Shown here one piece after another: positions 38,760 to 50,225 of a stretch of 64,000 nucleotides of DNA (position 1 is its first letter; every line of letters begins with the position of its first letter). Below the pieces are notes generated by a model that saw only the letters and a list, made by a program, of their open reading frames with translations, was not told where the DNA came from and searched no databases. Location: assembly GCF_000189635.1 (NCBI RefSeq), contig NW_002476188.1, positions 62,001 to 126,000 on the forward strand, given 5' to 3'. The translations under genes were made by a program, and so were the position numbers. The stretch comes from Tetrahymena thermophila SB210. Lineage: Eukaryota; Ciliophora; Oligohymenophorea; Hymenostomatida; Tetrahymenidae.

Positions 38760-40212
38760 TCAATTTTATTCTTATTTAAGCTATTCAAATTACTTATTAA
38801 CTTCTTATAATAGCTCATTTTCTTCTTTAAAGATTTTTTCTTTATCCTTTTAGATTAAAAGATTATTTATTTATTTAGTTATAAATTCAAAAGAGTAAAA
38901 ATTTACTTATTGTGAAGGATCGAGCTTAATTAATCTGTTGCATTCAGCAATTAAATCTGAACGGCTGACTCTTCCTTTACTAATGATGTAGTTTTTAACA
39001 CTCTTTTTATTATAAAAAAATAATAAGTAAATAAAATAATTCTGAGTTTATAAATTACTTCTAATTCTGTGGGAGTTATATAAATGTACTTTCCTCTTTC
39101 ATCTATAATACCATTAATTTACTTATTTATTTCTAATGATTTGATTCTATCTATGACTTCTTAGGTAGTAATTTTGAATTCTCCAGTCATTTCTTCCAAA
39201 ACAACAACTTTTCTTAGCTTTAATAAACAATTAGAATATTCACACTAATTTATATATTTACTTTAATGTAATTAGTAATCTTCTCATTTAATTCTCTATA
39301 ATATCTCTCTTCTTCTTCAGCACTCATTTTTTCTTATCCACTTTCTTCAACTTCCATGAATTTCTATTATAATCACACACAAAAATTTAATTCCTACTAT
39401 CAAAACATGATATTTTAAAAACTTAATTACCTTCCAATTTTCAAATTCTTCTTATTCTTTAATTCTTTAAAGTTCTTCTTACTTTCTTTATTCCTCCTCC
39501 TTTTTTTGTTCTTCTAACTCTCTTAACCTATCCCTTTCTTCATACTTAGATTTCTTTTGATTATCTCTTTATTCCCTTTACTCATAATATTATTGCATAG
39601 CCTATTTAATAATATGTAAAAATTATTAACATCCAAAAAAATAAGTAGGCAACTTTAAAGTTAAAATATCTTATTAACTGCTGATGCTAAATTATCAAAA
39701 ATGCTAATAATATCTATTTGTTAAACCTTTTTAAAATTTTTAATAGCTATAAAATATTACTTCTCTTTATTATCTTTTTTATTATTTCTTTGCTTCCCTT
39801 GCAAGTTCTCTTTAAGTTCTTGTTTAATTGGAATCATCATCATCACCATCATCTTTTTCTTCTTCAGAATCAGAATTTTATTCACCTTCTTCATTATCAC
39901 TATCTTCTTTTTGCAAATTTACCCTCCTGTTTCTTGTATTTTCTTATCTTTGGTTTGCTGCTGGCTAATTCACCTACTGCTAATTTTATACATTTTAAGC
40001 TTGCTAATTCTGAACCTTGTCTTCAGTTTTTGTTTTCTATATTCATAAAGTTAATCAATATAAATAAGTAAATATGAATTATTAAATGAATTCATTTTTA
40101 ATATTTTTAAATTATTTACGTTTGTTGTTGAGTTCTTCATAAAGAAGAAATAATATGACACACCAATTAGTACGAAAGAAATGGTGAAAAACAAAATATC
40201 TTGCAATTCCAT
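38760..40212 (-). CDS. DDRGK1: DDRGK domain-containing protein 1 (UFBP1), UFMylation adaptor
   Basis: Starts MELQDILFFTISFVLIGVSY, an N-terminal ER signal anchor. Intron 40119-40037 (GTAAATAAT to ATATAG), then a Q/N-rich and acidic linker (EEEKDDGDDDDSN). After a second intron comes a long charged coiled coil (ERDRLRELEEQKKEEEQRKQ, EEFENWK), and after further introns the PCI/winged-helix-like domain: EEEERYYRELNEKITNYIK, EEMTGEFKITTQEVIDRIKS, INGIIDERGKYIYITPTELE and YIISKGRVSRSDLIAECN. The IDERGKYIYITP block matches the DDRGK signature (DDRGK reads DERGK here). The family anchors UFL1 at the ER to attach UFM1 to ribosomal protein uL24 (RPL26) and other targets. The C-terminus has an extra charged helix (KEKIFKEENELLQEVNKQFE) beyond the usual end, reached through a possible 60-bp intron. 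Exact internal exon borders are approximate. Confidence 0.9.
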
Positions 40213-41037
40213 TTTAATTTGAATTTAAGTTTACTATTAGATTGAATTTATAATAATTAGCTAAACTAAATATCTTGTTAAATTAAAGATTATAAAAAAT
40301 TCTTCTAATGAATCTTGTTAAAGTTAATATAATCAAAAATTATATATTGATTAATTTGTAGCTATTGAGATAAGCATAATACTTAACCATAATAAATATA
40401 ATACACGTATTATGTTATTTTAACTATAAAAACTGTCATAAATATCAAAAATAATTCTATTATTTATATAATAATTAAATTGAAATATAAATCTTAAAAT
40501 ATTTTTATGAAAAAACATATTATAAACTTAAATTAAATTAAATGTTAAAATATTCTTCTTATATTTAAAATTTACTTTATAATATCATATTCATTTAATA
40601 AATAAAACTGGAGGTCAAATAAAATTTAGAATTTTTAAAAAAATGCATTCTATATAATTGATTAACTGCCTTAGTTAAATTAATAAAATAAAAATTTTTT
40701 ATAAATTGATTTCCTTTTTTGAGTTAATTTTTAAAGTTAAGTTCAGTTTTCCTAACAAAAAGATAAATTTAAGATTCTTCTTTTTAAACTTAGAAAATAA
40801 AAATACACTTATTGAACATTTATATTGATTTAAATTATTTAAAATTCAATTAATTTTTAATAGTTTTTTTAGAAAAAATAATTGAATAATAGTTAAAGAG
40901 TGATAATAAAATATATCCTTTTAAGAAAAATATAGAAAAAGTGGGTATATTATACATAACTTTCCTAAATATTAAAATTTTAAATTTGGCACTTTTAAAT
41001 TAAAATATTATTATTTAATTTGATTTATTTAAAGAAA
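40213..41037. other. Intergenic between DDRGK1 and TMEM181-like genes
   Basis: About 825 bp, AT-rich, between two same-strand (minus) genes. It contains the DDRGK1 promoter region and the downstream flank of the TMEM181-like gene. No coding or RNA signal noticed. Confidence 0.5.
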
Positions 41038-43558
41038 TCAATATTCTTCTTCCTCTTCATCTTTATCAAAATTTAAAACTAAATCTCCATTTTCTGCTTA
41101 GCTTTCGCCTTCTTCGTTTTACTTATGATATTTTTCGTTACTCTTCGAGTTTTTATGTTATCCTGTTTCTGCTTTTATTTACTAAGATTGATGTTCATTA
41201 CTGTTATTCGCAAATTCTTATTCAAAATTATGGGCTTTCTCTGGTGTTTTATTGCTTGCATAATTTTACATTTCTTGCTCTTATCCATTCTTTTTGGTAT
41301 TAAATTGTTAATGCTATTAAAATATGTCTTATGCTAACATTTATTCCTGATTGTTAATATTTTATTTCTAGATATTTTAATGATCTCCTTATTGACTTGC
41401 TATATCTATACCATGCAAACTGTCATCTAAAACTTCATATATTTATGGCTTGTTACCAACTTCTAAGTTAATTATCTGCTATGCCTCTAATAATTAGTAA
41501 AAGTAATTATTTTTAAGAATATTTGCTGACATTATAAAAAAATTACCTTAATAACCTTAAGGTGAAAAGCTATACATATAATGTAGGTAATAAACATAGA
41601 GATTCAAAATAGTTATAAAAAGGAGAGCTCTTCCACCGACTGATCCATAAATATCCATAGAACCACTGAAAGCAACTATTTTAGTTAAAATAATAAATTA
41701 GTTAAAAATAATTTGTTTAATAATATTTACACAAGGCACAGCAAACTATATAGTACATTGAAAATAAGGAAAATAACCTATTTCTCCAGATCAATGTATT
41801 GTAACTTTTAAATACCCAGTAATAAAGGTAAATTATGTAGAGGAAATATGCAACTATTATTATTATTTTAAAAATATTAAATATCTAAATAAAATAATTA
41901 AAATTTACCTAATATCACTACACCAGTCCATTTGCAAAAATCATAAAATCCTCCAAATGAATCTTAAAAGCTTGTATAAGGATCATCTAAGTGGTTGTAA
42001 GAAAAACCAATATAAGTAAGAAGTAAAAAGATATAAATGACAAATGCAAATATTATTTTTTTTTTATCTAGGGCTTTAGATAGCTTCTATCCATTTTCAT
42101 TTATAACTCTATCTAATATTACTAAAAAGAATACCAAAAGGCAGACAAAAAAGTTAACTAAAAAGAAAACATCGAAAAAAGCTCTATTTTCATTAAAATA
42201 ATTTTAATTAACAAAAAATAATTTATTAAAACAATAAAAAAGGGAAAAAATTTAAAATTAAAAAGGAAAAAAGATAAATAAATAAATAAATAATAAGATA
42301 CGAAGCCATATTAGGTATCAAAATAGTTGTAGCATAAAAAGGATTGTTAAATAAAATAAGTAGTCCACTTAGAAGGACAATCAAACGCTACTCTATAACC
42401 CAGTGAAAATAACTTATTCTTTGTAGTTTTCTTACATAAGCGATAGTCATAATAATAGAAACTATTACACATGTATATCTTAAAGCAAGAAGGAAGCTTG
42501 TATAATCAGAATTAACATATTCATGCTTTATGATAAAATAAATTATATATTGAATTTTGAATTTTGTAATGTTTACTTAGAAAGCTATTTAGGGACTTAG
42601 ATCCCATTAAAAATCACTATCAAAATGGACAACAAATGCATAATTTGAATGGTCGATTTTTGAATGATAAATTAAAGTTATTTCATCACAAAAAACACTT
42701 CCCTATTAATATAGTTTAATTGTATGTATGTTATTATTATATTTATTATTAATAATTTTAAAATAATTAAATACACTAGGACAGTTCGCAGTAAATTAAT
42801 GACCTTTTTTTGTGTCTGTTCTGGAGTCAATAGTATAATCATCGTTTAATTCATAGAAATGACCAGTGAATTTGCCATACATTTAGATGTCATTCTCTAT
42901 TTAATTAAATATTTTTGAATATTTATTTATTGATATTTGCTATTTGATTTTTTACAAACATCATAAGGTTATTTCTTTAAAACCAGTCTAACTATTAAAA
43001 ATTAATTCATTCTTGACATTCCGCTTACAATTCCACCAAAATTTCTATTATCCTTTTGATTAATATAAGGAATTTTAATATATTTTCAAACATTTTAATT
43101 GTTACTTGAGTGTTAAATTAGTAGCATATAAAACGCAAGTAAGGATCTTTTTAGAAACTTGGATTATTTTTTAAGTGTGAACAGTCATAAATTAAATTGT
43201 TATCATAAATTGTAGCAAATGTATCGGGTACTATTTTTTTTTTTAATTAAAAAATGGTCATTTAGATACTTTTTAAAATAAAAGGTGGAATACCTGTAAA
43301 TGTTAACACATACAATAAGCCAACGATTATAAAAAATGAGCACCATATGGCCACAGTCCTTTAATTTTCTGTAATATCTGCATTTATTTTTATCAATCTA
43401 ATTCATATAATTATATTTTAATCAAATGATTTTTGCTAACTCTTATTTTATTTAATATAAAAAGTTTATTTGCTTTACGAAGACGAATCATGCACATGAT
43501 GCTCAGCTTAAATGTTAGGATCTTGCTAATTGTTTCTAATTTCCGAAACCAGTTGCAT
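41038..43558 (-). CDS. TMEM181: TMEM181-like (GOST/Wntless-related) seven-helix protein
   Basis: Start ATG at 43558-43556 gives a short hydrophilic N-terminus (MQLVSEIRNNQQDPN). An intron at 43478-43398 (GTAAAG to AATTAG) joins it to the first helix, TVAIWCSFFIIVGLLYVL. A luminal region of about 300 residues follows, with several further introns. The heptahelical core contains LRYTCVIVSIIMTIAYV, then HWVIEQRLIVLLSGLLILFN with NNPFYATTILIPN. An intron splits MAS|AFFDVFFLVNFFVC, and a final helix GGRALLFITILNLYVYYLHY leads to YSFSP. These match the TMEM181 hallmarks (W-IEQ, NDPFFPLTFLIN, FYGLLNFYLYTLAFVYSP). The tail is acidic, ending DKDEEEEEY-TGA. GOST proteins act in Golgi/endosome trafficking; in humans TMEM181 has been reported as needed for sensitivity to E. 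coli cytolethal distending toxin. Internal exon borders are approximate. Confidence 0.82.
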
Positions 43559-44020
43559 TAGATTGATGCCCTTTTCTAATATATTTTTCTTTTTCTATTT
43601 ATAGAGTTAATTATTTTAAACAAATAAATCTAATTAATTAATTGATTATTACTTAAAAATTTTTAATTAAAAATTATACAAAAAACTAAATGATTTGAAC
43701 AATTCTTTGAGAAATCCTTCTATTTCATAATATTTAAATTCAATCTTGCGTTTATCGAAATTAAAAATTATCAGAAAGAGACTTGGTATTTTTTTGTTAA
43801 GAGTGTTTATTTATTTATTTATTTATTTGCTTATTTTCAAAAGAATTTAAAAAATGTAATGGATAAATAGAGAATTATTTTAATTTTATGAAAATTTTGA
43901 TAAATGAACAAATGAGCTATGCTGGCACATACACAATTAAAGGCAAAAATAAGGAAGATTAATACAAATAATTTAAATTTATAAAATAACATTAAATTAA
44001 TTTTGTAAACAAAAATTTAA
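43559..44020. other. Intergenic with short (TTTA)n run
   Basis: About 460 bp between two minus-strand genes. A (TTTA)n microsatellite of about 23 bp lies at 43806-43828. Nothing else recognisable. Confidence 0.55.
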
Positions 44021-45031
44021 TCACTTTGGATTTTGAGTAGTCTATTACTATTATCTATCAATAGGCTTTTTAAGTCCGGTATCAATTTAAACTCTCTCTT
44101 TTCTCTCTTATTTCGTAGTTCTAACTTCACTTATTGCAGTAATTTTTTAGAATTTTTTGGGTAAATATAAATCATTTGCTACTCCACTAGTACCATATCT
44201 ACCTGGACCTGGAAAGATATCTTTTGGATCTGAAAAACGTTTCTGCTCTGGTATAGAAAATTTAGGGACACTTCTCTACAAAGAAGAAGAACTCTCCACT
44301 GTCGAAAAGCCTACTCCATGAATATCTCTGAAATATTATTTACTGTATTGTGTTGGGACTTCTACATTGTTATTTGTTTTGAGTTTAGGCAGTTTTACAG
44401 TTGTTGTACTGATGACTATATCTGGTTTTTAAACTATATTTCTTTCGTCAGGCTTCATAAATAGATAGCTTTCGTTGCCTAACTGAGGAGCAGAAGAGCG
44501 ATTTTTCATTAGCATTTATCTTCTATCTAAAATTTATTTCTTTTTTAGCTTTAAGTCAAGTTGATACCTTTCTGGAGAAAGCCAGAATTTATCTTTCTTT
44601 TCTAAATTTTTAATTTATTCTAGCAGCTCATCATTAGATTATCTAATCATAGATGCGTGCTCTTCAGGTTGTTCTTACTTAAATATTTCATAAGAAGCTT
44701 AACATTAAACACTTCCAATTTATTTTCCTTTATGTCTTATAACAGCTCTCTGCTAGCTTTGATTTATGTCTACTTTTTCAAAATCTAGTGTTCCTATTCC
44801 AACTAAGTCATCAGCAGTAATAAAATCTAATATTTCATCTTTTAAAACTTCTTATACATCAATATAAACAATCTTTTATCCCCTAAAATAGATATCAAAG
44901 TCACCCTAAAACATCATTGATGCTCCTCCGTTTTGAGGTGTAGTTTTGTGAGAACCATTTGAATTCCTGATTTTGAGATAATAATACTATATTTATTTAT
45001 TATATTATAATATTTTAGTTTAAGTGTTCAT
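44021..45031 (-). CDS. C2-like domain protein with PGPGRYG motif
   Basis: 336 codons in code 6 from ATG AAC ACT TAA (AAAATG context) to CCA AAG TGA, exact multiple of three. Residues about 15-120 look like a C2 sandwich lacking its first strand: QYYYLKIRNSNGSHKTTPQN, MMFQGDFDIYFRGQKIVYID, ADDLVGIGTLDFEKV. The middle is charged and helical (ASMIRQSNDELLEQIKNLEK). The C-terminal part is low complexity with one PGPGRYGTSG, the SHIPPO/STPGR type found in axonemal proteins. The next coding block upstream (45200-45805) also encodes a C2 domain on the same strand, 168 bp away. Because this C2 lacks its first strand, the two may be exons of one gene, but I could not find a splice junction that settles it. 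Ciliary localisation is only an inference from PGPGRYG. Confidence 0.75.
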
Positions 45032-45199
45032 TTTAAAATTAAAATAATAATTTTAAAGATATTAGGCTTTATATATAACTTAAAATTTATAGTTTTTAGA
45101 AATTATTTTTAAAGAAAATTAATGAAATTACAGCTTCAGGCTTAAAAGAATCTAAACTCAGTTATAAATTTGTAACTGTTAAGCAGCTTTCATATTTAC

Positions 45200-45805
45200 T
45201 TTTTATTTATTTAATTTATTCTTTGTTCCTGTACTCTTCTAAGTCGGCACCTTGTTAAATATGAATTGTAAGATAAGCCTAAGCTGCTAATTTATTATCG
45301 AAATCATAAACTAAATCAACCATTATTTCCTAAGGCTATTGAATGGCTTTCTTAAGGACTGAAAGAATATTTAATTTTCCTTTTCCTATGAGTAAATCTA
45401 TTTCTTTTTCATTTTTCAAGGCGTCATAAATATACTCTTTTTTATATATTGAAACAGTTATATTGACATCTGAATTCCTTTGGAAAACCCATGTCTGATT
45501 AAATTCAGGTTATAAATCCCCATTTTGCACAGGTTAAGTTGTCTTTTTTTAACCATCAAACATGACTACTGCCCAAGGGTGCTATTTATTAAAGAAAAAT
45601 CTTAATCGACATGTGAAAGTGCTTCTTATAATTATAGAAAGATTAAATTAAACATTTTTGATCCTCCAAATATGTATTAAATTTTTAATGATTTCTTTTA
45701 TTTGTAAAATTAATCAAAGCAAAATGTTCTCACCATGCTTTTGAACTTTTATTCTTTTCTTTTCACTTCTATATTTTTAAGTGTAATTGAAACTTTTTGA
45801 GGCAT
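45200..45805 (-). CDS. C2-domain protein (3' end unresolved)
   Basis: Exon 1 45805-45734 encodes MPQKVSITLKNIEVKRKEQK (24 codons, phase 0). A 152-bp intron (GTGAGAAC to AATAAATAG) leads to exon 2, starting HPWAVVMFDGQKKTTQPVQN and continuing NGDLQPEFNQTWVFQ, VNITVSIYKKEYIYD, LIGKGKLNILSVLKK and AAQAYLTIHIQQGADLEEY. This is a near-complete C2 domain, the Ca2+/phospholipid-binding beta sandwich, but acidic residues in the loops are few (HPW instead of DPY), so Ca2+ binding is doubtful. Exon 2 likely ends at 45200 at a GTAAAT donor. If it is not spliced, the frame runs into the next gene to a TGA at 44901-44903, an overlap of 131 bp that argues for splicing. It may be the 5' part of the 44021-45031 gene. 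Confidence 0.7.
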
Positions 45806-46228
45806 TTTACTTTACAACTTGCTATTTATGCTGCTAAATAATGTACAAATAATAGCTAATTAATTACTTCTTCTTGCGCAAAATATTACTAATTTAATAA
45901 ATAAATAATAGAGTAGTTTTTTTTTCTATTGCTTTAATTCATATGAAACAAATAATGCTTTTTTAAAACTCACCATCAAGCAAAACTATGCTAAAATTTT
46001 AATGAGTTTACCTTTAATATTTAAGCTAAGTCTTTTAAATATAAGCCTAACTTATATTTTTAAATTTAATTTATAAACTTTAAAATGTAAAGTAGACATA
46101 TTTTATTTACAAACAAAAAATATTTTAAATATGTTTTTTTTATATAAAATTTTTTAGGTTTTTAATTTCAATTTATTAAATAAAAAATTAATAATTTCAA
46201 TATAAATATTTGTTATTTTTCAACATCA
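45806..46228. other. Divergent intergenic region
   Basis: About 420 bp separating the starts of the C2 gene (-) and the Sec1/Munc18 gene (+). AT-rich; both promoters must lie here but no motif is recognisable. Confidence 0.55.
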
Positions 46229-48331
46229 ATGAATATTCAGTAAAATATAGACGAATAAATACAAATAGATTAGTAGTTTTCGCTCAAAAGTAATGTCTTT
46301 TAACGATTCTAAGAGCTATTTGATAGTCTAAGAACTCAAAATAAAAGCGAATAATTCATTCTTATCCTTGATAGCTACAGTACCAAGATATTATCTTCAG
46401 CTTTTAATTTGAGAGAAATCCTTAAATTTGGAGTTCAATGTATAGAAAAGCTAGAGTTAAAAAGGAAAAAATTCTAAAAGTCTAATGCCATTTATATTAT
46501 AGAGCCTTCATAGTAAAGCATAGAGGCAATATTAAATGACTTTAAATCTAAAGATAATCCTCATTATGCAAAAATAAATATTTTTTTTACACGAAAGCTA
46601 AGCAAAGAATTGCTTAAGTAGTTAGCTATTCCATCATTTGTTATTAGAATATAATCTATAAAAGAGCTTTAGCATGACTTCTTTTTCAATGATTAGAATT
46701 CCTTTAGCTTAGATATTCCTTAAGCATTCCCAAGACTTTATTCTGGCAACTTTACATTTGAAGCTTAATTGTTGGAAGATTTAATTTCATAAAAAATGTT
46801 GACAGTTCTGCCATCTCTACTTAATTTTAATGCTATTAATATAATTACAAATAAAGATATCCAAACAGTATCACACAGATTCTCAAATATTTTACATCAA
46901 AAAATTATTGAATACAAAGAAAGATTAAAAATTGAATAAAGTAAGTATTTAGATGAACTTAGTGGTAGTACATATATTATTATTTTTGATAGGACTGATG
47001 ATGTTATCACTCCTGCTATTCATGATTTATATTACGAGTCTATGATTCATGACTTGCTAGAGATAGATCCTTTAAATTTTAACTATTAGTATGAAATTCA
47101 AACAAAATAAAATCAATTAAACTAAACTGAAATTGGAAAAAATTAGAAAGATTAAAATGAGTTAAATCAAAATTAGGATACAAAGGGTAACAATCTTTAA
47201 GACTTGAAATAAGTTGAATCGACTTAAGCAAACCAAAATAAAGTACGCAAATAGGTTATTAGCAACTATTAAGATGAAATATTTGAAAAATGTAGATACA
47301 AAACAATTTCTGATGGTTTAAAAGATATAGGTGAAGAACTCCAAGATTTTGCTAAAAAGCATTAAAACATTAAGAATAATAAAATAGATATAGAAAGCTA
47401 GTATTTATAAAATGCAGAAAATATTTTAAGTTAGCTACCTTTGTATGAAGAAAAATATTAGAAACTTAGTATGCATATGGATATTATAGGAAAATGTTTC
47501 AAGATTTTTCAAAAAAAAAACTTATAAGACGTTGCTGAAGTAGAGCAATAGCTAGCTACAGGAGTTGACACCGAAGGACATAAAATAAAACCTAAAAAGA
47601 TTAAGCAAAAGCTCCTAGAAATGATTCAATCTGAATAATTAAGTCATGATGTCAAGTTGAGATTAACTATTATAGCTCTTTTAAACTTAAATTATGATTT
47701 TAAAGCTAAACATTAGCTAATCTAAAGTTTCAGCTAAGAAGAATAAATTTTATTTTGGAATTTGCATTGGATAGATAAAAAACTAAATAATATTGTTGAA
47801 ATTGATAAGTTAAAACAAAGTGAGAGACTCATAAAGTATACAAAAGCCAAAGTAAAAAACTTCAAACCAGGTGTTGATGTGGAATTTTGTCGTCATACAC
47901 CAGAACTTGCATTAAAGATCGAAGATATTTTAGAAATTTTACTAAAATAAAATGCAAACGACCATACTAATTTACTTTAAAAACATGGATATGATCTGTA
48001 AATTATAGAATAATCTCAGCAGCTACAGTTGCAATAATAAAAATTATCTTCCTAGCAGAGTCCTACAAAATATTAGGTTAATATAGAAATGCAAAAGCTA
48101 ATCAGAGATAAATAAAATTCAACTGATGTAAAAGATGTTAGCTATTATAAGAGCTAAAATAAATTTATAATATTCATTTTAGGCGGAATAACTTATGCAG
48201 AAATAAGAGCAATAAGACAACTTGATTCAGTACTTAAAAACAACCTTAGAATTATTTTAGGATCAACTCATATCCTAACTCCTTAATTATATATTGAGGG
48301 TATTTAAGCAATGCCAAAATACTAATAATGA
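46229..48331 (+). CDS. Sec1/Munc18 (SM) family SNARE regulator
   Basis: 700 codons in code 6, intronless, ending TAC TAA TAA TGA. SM proteins clasp syntaxin/SNARE bundles to allow vesicle fusion. Recognisable blocks: an N-terminal domain with ILILDSYSTKILSSAFNLRE and AIYIIEPSQQSIEAILNDFK; a hinge segment YIIIFDRTDDVITPAIHDLY then YESMIHDLLEID, the SM hallmark (usual form DR--D--TP--HELTYQAM--DLL); domain 3a helices after a Q/N-rich insert near residue 290-340; and a C-terminal FILGGITYAEIRAIRQL with IILGSTHILTPQLYIEGI. Length is somewhat above the usual 600-650 because of two glutamine-rich loops. The hinge sequence fits Sec1/Munc18 (plasma membrane, exocytosis) better than Sly1, Vps33 or Vps45, with moderate confidence. 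Confidence 0.92.
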
Positions 48332-48775
48332 TAAATAAAAAAATAAAATTAATTTAATTAGAAATATCGAAAATAATTTTTATAAACCTTTTAATGATAA
48401 ATTAAAATTATTTTGAAAAAAATATAACTTAAAAAGAAAATAGAAGGATATCATATTGTAAATATGTTTATTTATTTTAAAAAAAGCTATTTAAATAAAT
48501 GAATTAAAACTTATTTTATTATCAATTATGATTTACACGAAAAAATTAATATTTTTTTTATCTTTTTTAGAATATTTTTTTTAAATTTACTTAATTTTAC
48601 TTTAAATTAGCATTTAAATTTATTTTAAATCAATTTCAAGCCATTTAAAAAAAAATTAATGGATTTTAACTGTAAATGAGTCTAACTTAAGAAATTATAA
48701 TAATCATTTTCTTAAAAATCTAAAAACAATATTTTGATTTATTAATTGAATTGTATATTATAATAAAAAATATAA
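48332..48775. other. Intergenic, same-strand spacer
   Basis: About 445 bp of AT-rich DNA between the SM gene and the Mis18-like gene. It must contain the 3' end of one and promoter of the other; no motif recognised. Confidence 0.5.
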
Positions 48776-49435
48776 ATGATAATTATTTAGTGCTAGTTTT
48801 GCAACTTTATAATTTGTTTTACAAATTAGTTTGATTAACTTTACACATGGAATGAGTATTTGGTAAGCTAATGTAAATCTGCTTAGATATTTACAGATAA
48901 AATAGTTAAATTATCTTAAAATGGAAATGATATATATTGTGCATATGAAGATTTATAATGTAAGAATTGCTTCTAGTTTATTGGAAGGTTATATCATAAT
49001 TCGACATAAAAATTTAAAAGTCCTGTTAAAAAATTTCTGTTAAAGCTAAAATATCTTCACATTTATGATTGCAAAAATTAATAGTATTTAGATAACTCAA
49101 CTTTTAAAGATAGTTAGTAATAATAATTGAATATATCTGGTCAAGTTGAAACTCCATAAAAATAAAGAAATAAGACTTTAGAAATCAATAATAAAATGAA
49201 AGAAAAAAAAATAATATTTTTTAATGGGTTTGAAGATAATTAAAATGAATAGGTATAAAATTAATTAAAAATTATCTAAAGAGACGTTTTGAAACAAATA
49301 ATGAAAAGTGAAGAATACTTGTAAAAATTTAAGTAGTTAGTTTTGTACTTGTAAAATAGATAATAAATTTTAAGTAAGATTTCAGAAAGACTTTTTTAAA
49401 AACTTTCATAGGCTAAAAACAAACAAATTAATTGA
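48776..49435 (+). CDS. Mis18-like (Yippee/Mis18 fold) protein, centromere-loading candidate
   Basis: 219 codons in code 6 from ATG ATA ATT ATT to ATT AAT TGA, intronless, exact multiple of three; under the standard code it is invisible. Residue 5 onward reads QCQFCNFIICFTNQF, with CxxC at 6-9, and the second CxxC lies at 62-65 in LQCKNCFQFIGRLYHNST. This spacing and the G-RLY-ST pattern match the Mis18/Yippee zinc fold (human Mis18-alpha has Q-C-x-x-C, then C-x-x-C, then GY-YRCTP). After the fold comes KKFLLKLKYLHIYDC, then a low-complexity Q/N linker, then a helical tail VLKQIMKSEEYLQKFKQLVL ending KISERLFQKL, like the C-terminal coiled coil of Mis18 proteins. Yippee proteins lack that coil, so Mis18 is preferred. 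In animals and fission yeast Mis18 primes centromeres for CENP-A loading. Confidence 0.72.
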
Positions 49436-49700
49436 TAATTAAATATGATTTATTCATTAAATCGCCTTCAAAAAATTAAAACTTATTTTAAAAATTAATA
49501 TGTCCATAAAATCTATTTTTATAATCAAAATGAAAAAAAAATTATAGAACTTTGTAAACAAATATTTGAAAAAATATAAATCACTTTGCAATTTGAAATA
49601 AACAAACAATAAATTTTTTAAGATACTTTTTTTTTAATTATTTTAATGATAATTCTGTTAATTTTTGAAAAACGCTTGATAGATTTAATTGATAATTAAA
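49436..49700. other. Convergent spacer
   Basis: Short AT-rich spacer between the Mis18-like gene (+) and the Cys-rich gene (-); no feature seen. Confidence 0.5.
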
Positions 49701-50225
49701 TCAAAATATATTTTTTAAAGAAAAAAGAAGAAAAAAAACAAAATTTACTGAATTTATTAAAAATCCTTTGAATTTTAATTGAATAATTTATATTTACACT
49801 AAATTGAACATAATTAATTTTTTGATTATTTAAGATTTTAGAAATTTTGTAAATTAGTTTTCTTATTTTCTTATGAGACCTTCTTTAAAATCTGAATCAA
49901 TAGTCTAACCTGCTAACTTTCCAAAGATTCCCTAGCAGTAATACTTATAAAAAACATCAAGCAAATAGCATATTTAGTCAAGTCCAGTAGTTAATAGCAT
50001 AGAGTAGAACCATGCAATAAAACCTTTAAATATAGCAAGTAATCCAGCTGTGCTTTATTAAATGCATTCTCCTACTTAATTGAAGCAAAATTAAATTTAA
50101 TTTGGATATAATTTCTAAATAGCCAGCCCTTAGTAGCAATTTAAGCAAGCTCCTTTTACCTTCAACTAACCAGCAACAGTACAATAATTTCTCTCACCTC
50201 CTTAGCAATTTTAAACTGAAAGAGC
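49701..50225 (-). CDS. Small Cys-rich protein with hydrophobic segment, 5' end unresolved
   Basis: A minus-strand code-6 frame of about 170 codons with protein-like composition and much less AT bias than its flanks. From the upstream side: SVQNCQGGERNYCTVAGQLK, GACLNCYQGLAIQKLYPN, CFNQVGECIQQS, then a membrane-like stretch AGLLAIFKGFIAWFYSMLL and CYLLDVFYKYYCQGIFGKLA, ending with a basic tail to TGA at 49703-49701. An in-frame TGA (near 50228) lies just upstream, and the only ATGs nearby (about 50233-50239) are in the other two frames. Either a small first exon and intron are missed, or there is a one-base indel. A CTCTTTCAG just inside could be a splice acceptor. The divergent coiled-coil gene starts only about 140 bp away, leaving little room for exon 1. 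Family unknown. Confidence 0.5.

Noticed and set aside
39836-39862. Plus-strand frame with six histidines resembling a His tag
   Set aside because: It is the antisense shadow of an aspartate-rich stretch (GAT repeats) in the DDRGK1 linker on the minus strand; the plus frame has no other support.
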